Positions 1 through 5,158 of a stretch of 8,025 bases of DNA are shown here, piece by piece. Position numbers and translations under genes: made by a program. The notes beneath the pieces were generated by a model, which had not been told where the DNA came from, made no database searches, and saw only the letters and a list, made by a program, of their open reading frames with translations. Source of the stretch: Bacteroidota bacterium (GTDB lineage Bacteria; Bacteroidota; Bacteroidia; Chitinophagales; Chitinophagaceae); NCBI GenBank assembly GCA_023415275.1, contig JAEZLJ010000060.1:1-8025 (forward strand). The letters run 5' to 3'. Position 1 is the stretch's first letter; the number at the start of each line of letters is the position of its first letter.

Positions 1-10
1 GAACTATTGT

Positions 11-75
11 AAACCCAAATCTGTATCTATGTATCCGGCTGTAAAGCCACAACCGTATCTAAACCCCAAACTGTA
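11..75. repeat. Imperfect 15-bp direct repeat
   Basis: Bases 11-25 (AAACCCAAATCTGTA) and 61-75 (AAACCCCAAACTGTA) agree at 13 of 15 positions, with starts 50 bp apart. GTATCTA occurs at 23-29 and again at 55-61, and CTGTAAAG at 39-46 and 71-78, so the segment looks like a decayed duplication or a set of paired sites. No function can be assigned. Confidence 0.4.
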
Positions 76-141
76 AAGTTTTTTCAGTACAAGACACACC
101 GGCTGCCCCCAGTTTTAACACCAGTAAAGGGCAGGATATCT

Positions 142-185
142 CATAGATATTCCATAGATGTTCCATAGATATCCCATAGATATTC
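142..185. repeat. Four tandem copies of an 11-bp repeat
   Basis: Four contiguous 11-base units occur at 142-152, 153-163, 164-174 and 175-185. The consensus is CATAGATATTC; unit 2 has G at its eighth base and unit 3 ends in CC. The first and fourth units are identical. An 11-bp period is about one DNA helical turn, so each unit would face the same side of the helix, as expected for cooperative protein binding. It is not a CRISPR array, since there are no spacers. Slippage-generated sequence is the simple alternative. Confidence 0.8.
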
Positions 186-225
186 CAACGCTTAAAGGGT
201 TGGAACATCCCTGGGATATCTATGG
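163..225. repeat. Nested inverted repeat (long hairpin) built from the 11-bp repeats
   Basis: The 14-base arm CCATAGATATCCCA (163-176) is the exact reverse complement of TGGGATATCTATGG (212-225). Inside it, TTCCAAC (183-189) pairs with GTTGGAA (199-205) around a 9-base loop. The two stems are separated by a 6 + 6 internal loop. A competing pairing exists, because GATGTTCC in the second repeat (157-164) is complementary to GGAACATC (202-209). Mutually exclusive folds in a transcribed leader would fit an attenuator or protein-binding switch, but no run of T follows the stem, so it is not a standard intrinsic terminator. Confidence 0.7.
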
Positions 226-227
226 TT

Positions 228-279
228 AATGCCTGGAATGTAAATGGCTAATGATGCATTTTGGCAGTAACCAGGCATT
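228..279. repeat. 9-bp inverted repeat with inner stem
   Basis: AATGCCTGG (228-236) is exactly complementary in reverse to CCAGGCATT (271-279). Within the 34-base loop, AATG (237-240) can pair with CATT (257-260) directly above the outer stem. The structure begins three bases after the long hairpin at 163-225, so the two could stack in one leader RNA. Its function is unknown. Confidence 0.5.
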
Positions 280-456
280 CTGTGATCTGCAAAAAGACAG
301 GAAGCATAAACCTGAATATGAGTACATCCAGGCAGGATAGGTTCAAAATAAAGAAGTCCCAGGCAGCAACTTTGAAAGAAAAAGGGGTAAGGCTTTGTCG
401 AAACAGTATTGCATTAATAAGCATTAATACTTATTTTTCCGGTACCAATATCTGCT

Positions 457-1569
457 ATGCTGCCACTGCTTAACCAAATTGACCTGAACTTTTCTGCATT
501 TAAATTCAGCTTACTCGCATTTATCACCGCCTTCATTGTAGCCATGCTGGTAATGCCTCCACTGATCAAGGTGGTGAACCGATTTCATTTTTTTGATGTG
601 CCAGATGACAGGAAGGAACATAGCATGCCCATACCCACGATGGGAGGTATCGCCAGCTTTGCCGGCCTGCTGGTAGCCACCCTGCTATGGTACCGGTTTA
701 CCAACGATATTCTGACCATCTCTTTTTTCTTTTCAATTTGCACCTTATGTGCGGTAGGCATCATGGACGACCTTAGGAACCTGCCGGCAAGGTATAAGCT
801 GGTGATACAGGCGGCCGTGGCTTCACTCATAGCTTTTGGAGGGGTAAGGATAGAAAGCTTTAATGGACTTTTTGGCATTGAACAATTGCCGGTTTCTGCC
901 CAATACACCATCACCATCATTGCCATTACGGGCATCACCAACGCTTTTAACCTGATAGATGGAATAGATGGACTGGCCGGGGGGCTGGGATTTATGAGCC
1001 TTATCATCTCAGGTATCATCCTCACTTTATGCCATGACGCCAATTCTGCCATCCTGGCCTTTGCCCTGGGTGGTGGCCTGCTGGGTTTTTTATATTATAA
1101 TTTCAACCCTGCCCGCATTTTCATGGGCGATACAGGGTCGCTGGTGCTTGGATTTGTGGTTGCCGTACTTGCCATCAAGGTCATTCAATTGAACTCCGGC
1201 CTGCATGCAGGCATTATTATCAGCAATGCCCCGGTTTTTGCCCTTGGCATTGTAGCCATCCCGGTGTTTGATACCTTAAGGGTCTTTGCCATCAGGCTTT
1301 GGCAGGGCCGCTCTCCTTTTTCGCCTGACAAAAATCATTTTCATCACCTATTGACCAATAATGGCTGGAGTCATAGCTTTACTTCCAGGACCATTTGCCT
1401 GCTTCATGGGCTGGTGCTGGCCGCTGGTTATTTTTTGAAGAATATTCCACAATTAGGAGCTATAGGCGTTTTGATGGGAATTATGTTACTGGCCACGTAT
1501 ATTTTTCAGCGGCTCAAGCCTGGCAACTCACCCATTATTACAGGAGCTGAAGGTTCTATGGCTTCATGA
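457..1569 (+). CDS. WecA/MraY-family undecaprenyl-phosphate sugar-1-phosphate transferase
   Basis: This polytopic inner-membrane enzyme would transfer a sugar-1-phosphate, typically GlcNAc-1-P from UDP-GlcNAc, to undecaprenyl phosphate and so start a lipid-linked glycan. The 370 residues show the family motifs in order: DVPDDRKEH (47-55) followed by P-I-P-T-M-GG, the DD pair at 104-105 in GIMDDLRNL, NAFNLIDGIDGLA (162-174), FMGDTGS (222-228) and the late HFHH (294-297) after PFSPDKN. About 11 hydrophobic segments fit the usual topology. The family and the Mg-dependent chemistry are secure; the exact sugar (GlcNAc, GalNAc or other) is not. The ATG at 457 is chosen because it leaves a short lead before the first membrane span at about residue 16. 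No Shine-Dalgarno sequence is visible, which is common in Bacteroidota. A structured non-coding region lies upstream and a 256-bp gap follows. Confidence 0.93.
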   Translation: MLPLLNQIDLNFSAFKFSLLAFITAFIVAMLVMPPLIKVVNRFHFFDVPDDRKEHSMPIPTMGGIASFAGLLVATLLWYRFTNDILTISFFFSICTLCAVGIMDDLRNLPARYKLVIQAAVASLIAFGGVRIESFNGLFGIEQLPVSAQYTITIIAITGITNAFNLIDGIDGLAGGLGFMSLIISGIILTLCHDANSAILAFALGGGLLGFLYYNFNPARIFMGDTGSLVLGFVVAVLAIKVIQLNSGLHAGIIISNAPVFALGIVAIPVFDTLRVFAIRLWQGRSPFSPDKNHFHHLLTNNGWSHSFTSRTICLLHGLVLAAGYFLKNIPQLGAIGVLMGIMLLATYIFQRLKPGNSPIITGAEGSMAS

Positions 1570-1651
1570 TCATACCTGGAAAAGCCGCCGAGGGCATATA
1601 ATGAGCGGAGGAAAAAAATTTCGGAGAAAAACCTTTTTTATTTAATTACCC

Positions 1652-1682
1652 TTTCCACCCACATTGTGGTCTGGGTGGGAAA
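1652..1682. repeat. Bulged hairpin after the WecA-like gene
   Basis: TTTCCACCCA (1652-1661) pairs with TGGGTGGGAAA (1672-1682) through a 7-bp GC-rich core, one bulged G (1679) and three outer T-A pairs, with a 10-base loop. No T run follows on the + strand, so it is at best an imperfect terminator or an RNA-stabilising 3' end for the upstream transcript. Confidence 0.45.
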
Positions 1683-1764
1683 TTGCGCAGTCATTACCTA
1701 TGCCTGATAGTATAGTATGCAACAGAGGTATTATTATTGAGCATAACCGTTGCAAATTGCTCGG

Positions 1765-1772
1765 TACATTTG
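1765..1772 (+). promoter_or_regulatory. Possible Bacteroidota -7 element upstream of the GT-C-like gene
   Basis: TACATTTG matches the TAnnTTTG -7 consensus and lies 53 bases before the ATG at 1826. The nearby TTG triplets are 12 and 25 bases upstream rather than about 17, so the -33 half is missing or weak. The call rests on the -7 match and the gap context only. Confidence 0.35.
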
Positions 1773-1825
1773 CGCAAAACATATAATAATACGCAGCGCA
1801 TAAATTAGAAAATTAATTTCACCTG

Positions 1826-3055
1826 ATGTTAGATCGAATCCGAAGGCTTTCCCGGTTTGAGTCCCCAACGAAACAAGATTGGGGTATTTATTTTACAGCT
1901 TTTATTATTTTACAGATACCAGCCATTATTAATTTCTATCATAATGATGGATTAAATAATGGATATACCCTGTTTGCCCAATCTTTGTTACATGGTCACC
2001 TGTACCTGCCGCCAATGGAATATTATGGCGATATGGTGCATTATGGAGACCATTATTACCTGCCCTACCCTCCATTGCCTTCGTTTTTATTGATGCCGTT
2101 TTTGATCGTACTCGGGCCCAATCAAATCAATACAGTGGCCATTGCCACCTTGATTTCCTGTATCAATTTATATCTTATATATAGGATATTGGTACGGTTG
2201 AATGTTTCGCGGGCTTATTTTAACTGGCTGGTACTGGGGTTTATTTTTGGCACCGGCTATTGGCTGGCGCTGTTCAATAGTCACCATGTCTATTCATTTG
2301 CCCATATTATTTCCATATTGTTCCAGTTGTTATTGATCAATGAGCTGTTAGGAAAGCGCAGGTGGTGGCTGGCTGGCATCCTTATAGGCTGCACTTTTCT
2401 CACCAGGCAGTTCACCATATTTTATGCGTTTTTCGCTTTGGGCTATCTGTTCTATGCAAACCGCCAGGAAGGTAACAAGCTGCCATGGAAAGATGTTCTG
2501 CTCTTTTTGCTACCTGTAGGTTTTTGCCTGGGCATCTATATGATCTATAATTACGTCCGTTTCGGCAACGTATTCGATACCGGCTATAGTCATATTCTTT
2601 TTATGGGGGTGTTGAAGGAAAGAGTGGACCAATACGGTGTTTTTAGTATCCGGTATTTCCTTTTCAACTTGTATTCAGTATTGCTCAAAGGCTTTAATAT
2701 TGAATTTGAGGGTAAAACATACCTCAATATCAAGGATATGGACCTTTGGGGCACCTCACTTTTAGCTGCCAGTCCATTTTTAATTGCCAGTTTCAGGGCC
2801 AGTTGGCCAAGGCTGATAAAGACTGCATCGTGGATCACTATATTGATTATTCTTACAGGGCAATTGTTTTATCATAATAATGGCTGGGAGCAAGTGAATA
2901 CCAGCCGTTTTACCCTTGATTTCCTGCCATTGTTGTTTGTGCTGACGGCTTTGGGAGTTAAGGAAATACCCATGTGGCTTTTCAAATCGATGGTGGTTTA
3001 TGCAGTGTTTTTAAACATTCTTAGCTTCTCTATTCACTTTCTTTACCAGGGGTAA
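1826..3055 (+). CDS. Multi-span membrane protein, probable GT-C (GT39/PMT-like) glycosyltransferase
   Basis: This 409-residue integral membrane protein probably transfers a sugar from a polyprenyl-phosphate donor on the periplasmic face. Hydrophobic segments lie near residues 19-38, 84-97, 101-123, 131-150, 158-173, 181-210, 222-243, 310-323, 335-348, 363-377 and 385-407. Between the first two is a large loop rich in D, Y and H (40-83), ending YGDHYYLPYPPLPS, much like the first external loop of PMT/ArnT-like proteins. Further family-like stretches are LTRQF (192-196), YNYVRFGNVFDTGY (241-254), and a C-terminal GWEQVNTSRFTLDFLP (353-368). These resemblances are from memory of the family; the classical acidic pair is not clear, so donor and acceptor are unassigned. 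The ATG at 1826 gives a short cytoplasmic basic N-terminus before the first span. It could alternatively be a glycan polymerase-like protein, but the loop pattern argues for GT-C. Confidence 0.7.
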   Translation: MLDRIRRLSRFESPTKQDWGIYFTAFIILQIPAIINFYHNDGLNNGYTLFAQSLLHGHLYLPPMEYYGDMVHYGDHYYLPYPPLPSFLLMPFLIVLGPNQINTVAIATLISCINLYLIYRILVRLNVSRAYFNWLVLGFIFGTGYWLALFNSHHVYSFAHIISILFQLLLINELLGKRRWWLAGILIGCTFLTRQFTIFYAFFALGYLFYANRQEGNKLPWKDVLLFLLPVGFCLGIYMIYNYVRFGNVFDTGYSHILFMGVLKERVDQYGVFSIRYFLFNLYSVLLKGFNIEFEGKTYLNIKDMDLWGTSLLAASPFLIASFRASWPRLIKTASWITILIILTGQLFYHNNGWEQVNTSRFTLDFLPLLFVLTALGVKEIPMWLFKSMVVYAVFLNILSFSIHFLYQG

Positions 3056-3461
3056 TAAATAGATGGTACAAAATATGGTATAATAAAGTTGTCAGGCACA
3101 ACGGATTCCACAAAAATGATGAACATCCCGATGGCTTGGTTTTTGAAATTAGTTATATTATTATTTGTGACCCTAAAAAAAATTGTATGAACCATTTAAA
3201 AATTATACTTTTAGACCATTAATAGAAGTCCTGTATTTCTATCTTTGACCACCCGGTCATGTAATACCTTTGATCAACCGTCTTCAATACTGCTTGAGCA
3301 AACCACGTTCAAGAATCCTTATTGAAATTTCCAGATCGCTTGTTAACTGATCCAAACCCTATCATGGCTTAACTGCCATTATTTTCCAATGCCTTGAATT
3401 GCCATAGTTCAGTAAGACCTGTACCCCGACATTGTGAGATTCTAATCAACCCTATTGTACT
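3056..3461. other. 406-bp intergenic region with promoter and long leader
   Basis: No conventional gene is visible. The region holds a strong promoter match (3244-3272), after which about 180 nt would be transcribed before the receiver gene. Small stems occur at 3088-3102 (GTTGT/ACAAC), 3293-3313 (CTTGA/TCAAG) and 3364-3379 (ATGGC/GCCAT, followed by TATTTT); each has only 5 bp and may be chance. A 24-codon ORF (3116-3190) has a hydrophobic translation and is treated separately as a weak observation. Confidence 0.6.
3244..3272 (+). promoter_or_regulatory. Bacteroidota-type sigma-A promoter for the receiver/sugar transferase operon
   Basis: TTTG at 3244-3247 is followed by exactly 17 bases and then TACCTTTG at 3265-3272. 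This matches the TTG-N17-TAnnTTTG promoter described for Bacteroides and Flavobacterium at every fixed position. Transcription would be expected to begin around 3277-3280, giving an untranslated leader of about 180 nt before the ATG at 3462. It is the best promoter match I found in the window and would drive the two-gene unit ending at the hairpin at 5075-5112. Confidence 0.7.
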
Positions 3462-3845
3462 ATGAGCAAAAGTATTTTAAGTGTAAATGGCAACAAAGCC
3501 ATGAACTACCTGTTACAGACGATCTTTGAAAAAGAATATCGCTTTGTACCCGTGGCGGATGTTTTCCAGGCTACTCACCAGTTGAGAGCCAACAAACAAG
3601 TTAGTGCCCTGATCGTAGATGTGGATTTTCAACCCCAACAAAGCTGGGAATTGATCCAACATATCAAAAGCAGCAGGTTATATAAGATACCTGTCATCGT
3701 TTTAGCTACAGAAAATAATGATTCCGTAAAACAGAAGTCATACGAATTTGAGCTGGACGAAATATTTTTCAAACCTTTTAATCCGGTGGACCTGATTGCA
3801 GCTATTAAAAATCTCACCACGGAAACCATGTTGAGCAACGTATAA
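3462..3845 (+). CDS. Stand-alone atypical response-regulator receiver protein
   Basis: The 127 residues form essentially one CheY-like receiver domain with no output domain, so it should act by protein-protein contact in the cytoplasm. Aligning WELIQHIK (62-69) with helix 3 of CheY places the phosphoacceptor at D53 in LIVDVDFQ. T83 (VLATEN) and K104 (FFKPF) fill the conserved Thr/Ser and Lys positions. The acidic pair that normally follows strand 1 is missing: the segment reads ILSVNGNKA instead of the usual VDDD form. Mg binding, and hence phosphorylation, may be impaired, although D55 could contribute. No histidine kinase lies in the window. The gene sits downstream of a good promoter and 38 bp before a sugar transferase that carries its own receiver-like domain, so a role in controlling that enzyme or the glycan locus is a reasonable inference. 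The fold is confident; the function is not. Confidence 0.88.
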   Translation: MSKSILSVNGNKAMNYLLQTIFEKEYRFVPVADVFQATHQLRANKQVSALIVDVDFQPQQSWELIQHIKSSRLYKIPVIVLATENNDSVKQKSYEFELDEIFFKPFNPVDLIAAIKNLTTETMLSNV

Positions 3846-3883
3846 TGCAGTAATCAATAACCCAAACCCTAAAACCAGAAACC

Positions 3884-5002
3884 ATGCAAGCAGATCTATT
3901 AAATAAAGTACCTCAGGATGAAACTAGGAAGTACCTACGGGTAGCTACCATCACTAACGAAAAAAGCCCACTTTTCTTTCTTTATGTTGGCAAGAATGAT
4001 AATTCTATTAAGTTTTTATTAAATACTACCATTTCAGGTGTGATCGCCGAGAACCTGGAAAATGCCAAAAAGCTTATTAAATCAGAAAATTTTAATGATC
4101 AAACGGTTGACGTGATCATACTGGACGTGCCTTACCAGGCCGGAGAGCTTAAGAACTTCGAGATCTTTTTAAAGTCTTTGGGAAAAGGCTACAGTTCTAT
4201 CCCTGTTATCTATAATGAAAGCCAGCTTCCAAAGGAAGAACTTGACTTTTATACCAATATGGTGGACGATGTGATTGATCTTTCCAACTGGCAGTATGAT
4301 TTTTCCAGCAAGATCTCCTTTTTAAAGCAGGCCAAAGAATATAACGCTGCCCTAAATAAAAAGCAGGAAAACATCAAACCTGAATATTCCGTCTTTAAAA
4401 GGGTGTTGGATGTATTGATCTCCTCGATCCTCCTCATCGTAGCCCTCCCTATTTTTGCTTTGATAGCCCTGGTGATCAGGTTAGAGTCCAAAGGACCCAT
4501 ATTTTACGCAGCTAAAAGGGCTGGAAGAGGCTTTAAGATCTTTAAATTTTATAAGTTCAGGACCATGGTTGTGAATGCTGACAAGAAAATTGAAGCATTG
4601 GCCCACCTGAACCAATATGGCCAAACTACGAATGGAGCCAAGTTCTTTAAAATTGCCAATGACCCCCGCATTACCAGGGTTGGTAAGTTCCTCCGCAACT
4701 CAAGCCTGGATGAATTGCCACAGCTTTTCAATGTATTAAAAGGTGATATGTCGTTAGTTGGCAACAGGCCTTTACCTCTTTACGAGGCTGCTACCCTGAC
4801 TACTAATGAATTTGTAGAGCGTTTTATGGCCCCCGCCGGTATCACAGGGTTGTGGCAGATCAAAAAGCGTGGAAAAGCAGAAATGTCCATTGATGAAAGG
4901 ATCAGCCTTGACATCTCCTATGCCCGGCAGGCAAATATTCTCTATGATTTCTGGATCATGGCACGGACACCCGCCGCTTTGTTGCAAAAGAGTGATGTTT
5001 GA
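3884..5002 (+). CDS. Receiver-like domain fused to a bacterial sugar transferase (polyprenyl-phosphate phosphoglycosyltransferase)
   Basis: The C-terminal part (about 169-372) is a monotopic phosphoglycosyltransferase of the PglC/WbaP/WcaJ type, which transfers a sugar-1-phosphate from an NDP-sugar to undecaprenyl phosphate. Visible landmarks are KRVLDVLIS (172-180), a single hydrophobic segment with a central Pro189 (173-199) expected to form the re-entrant membrane helix, GPIFYAAKRAGRGFKIFKFYKFRTM as positions 204-228, the catalytic Asp-Glu dyad D276-E277 in SSLDELPQ, VGNRPL (292-297) and GITGLWQI (319-326). The N-terminal part (about 29-150) has the strand/helix pattern of a receiver: FLYVGKND, VDVIILDVP with D81 at the phosphoacceptor position, and IPVIYNES. 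The acidic pair is replaced by GKND, the Thr by Asn111, and the conserved Lys is not evident (VIDLSNW). It lacks the four-span N-terminus of WbaP/WcaJ-type enzymes. It lies 38 bp after the stand-alone receiver, with no separate promoter seen, and a strong hairpin follows it. Confidence 0.92.
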   Translation: MQADLLNKVPQDETRKYLRVATITNEKSPLFFLYVGKNDNSIKFLLNTTISGVIAENLENAKKLIKSENFNDQTVDVIILDVPYQAGELKNFEIFLKSLGKGYSSIPVIYNESQLPKEELDFYTNMVDDVIDLSNWQYDFSSKISFLKQAKEYNAALNKKQENIKPEYSVFKRVLDVLISSILLIVALPIFALIALVIRLESKGPIFYAAKRAGRGFKIFKFYKFRTMVVNADKKIEALAHLNQYGQTTNGAKFFKIANDPRITRVGKFLRNSSLDELPQLFNVLKGDMSLVGNRPLPLYEAATLTTNEFVERFMAPAGITGLWQIKKRGKAEMSIDERISLDISYARQANILYDFWIMARTPAALLQKSDV

Positions 5003-5158
5003 TCTTGACTTGTAATTTTATTTCTACATAATTGATTGTTATGCGGCCATAAAAAGCAGGCTCAACAATTGCAATAATAATCCGGCTGGCTCAATGAACA
5101 GCCGGATTATTAATTATAGTTCATAAATTTCATCTTTGTATCATTTTGAGTTCACCCT
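5003..5158. other. Intergenic spacer, terminator and poorly defined promoter region
   Basis: These 156 bases hold the hairpin at 5075-5112. After it, CATCTTTG (5131-5138) and TATCATTTTG (5139-5148) resemble Bacteroidota -7 elements but deviate from TAnnTTTG and have no -33 TTG at the right distance. The start of the next transcript is therefore unclear. Confidence 0.4.
5075..5112 (+). terminator. Probable intrinsic terminator after the sugar transferase
   Basis: A perfect 14-bp stem joins TAATAATCCGGCTG (5075-5088) to CAGCCGGATTATTA (5099-5112) around a 10-base loop. The core is GC-rich and the outer pairs are A/T, with ATTATTAATTAT forming the 3' arm and tail rather than a pure T run. It lies about 70 bases after the stop at 5002 and before an independent gene, so it most likely ends the receiver/sugar transferase transcript. 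Confidence 0.7.

Larger units (their letters stand above)
1..456. other. Structured non-coding region upstream of the WecA-like gene
   Basis: I see no convincing coding region here. The longest open frame (261-473, + strand) needs a TTG start, resembles nothing I recognise and overlaps the next gene, so I do not call it. The region holds an imperfect direct repeat (11-25 and 61-75), a four-copy 11-bp tandem repeat (142-185), an inverted repeat whose left arm lies in those repeats (163-225), and a second inverted repeat (228-279). Near the downstream start there is a 9-base direct repeat, GCATTAATA, at 411-419 and 421-429. I found no good TTTG-N17-TAnnTTTG promoter; the TTTG at 394-397 lacks the preceding TA. 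The density of repeats suggests a regulatory region or structured leader, but its function is unknown. Confidence 0.6.
1570..1825. other. Intergenic region with hairpin and possible -7 element
   Basis: There is no gene in these 256 bases. They contain a bulged hairpin (1652-1682) and a -7-like element (1765-1772). The segment at about 1611-1640 is A/T rich, with runs of A and then T after GGAGG, but forms no convincing terminator. The TTGCGCAA palindrome at 1770-1777 overlaps the -7-like element and could be an operator half or chance. Confidence 0.5.

Noticed and set aside
142..185. CRISPR array
   Set aside because: The 11-bp units are contiguous with no spacers and are far shorter than CRISPR repeats.
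163..225. Intrinsic terminator of a gene left of the window
   Set aside because: The stem is strong but no T run follows on the + strand, and no coding region is visible to its left.
390..397. -7 promoter element AGGCTTTG before the WecA-like gene
   Set aside because: It lacks the TA of TAnnTTTG, and the upstream TTTG (371-374) is 15 rather than about 17 bases away.
261..473. Possible 70-residue ORF on the + strand
   Set aside because: It requires a TTG start, has no recognisable domain, overlaps the start of the WecA-like gene and lies partly in repeat-rich sequence.
585..1052. 155-residue open frame on the - strand
   Set aside because: It is fully antisense to the well-supported WecA/MraY-family gene and its translation shows no family motif.
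3088..3102. Terminator hairpin after the GT-C-like gene
   Set aside because: The stem (GTTGT/ACAAC) has only 5 bp and no T run follows.
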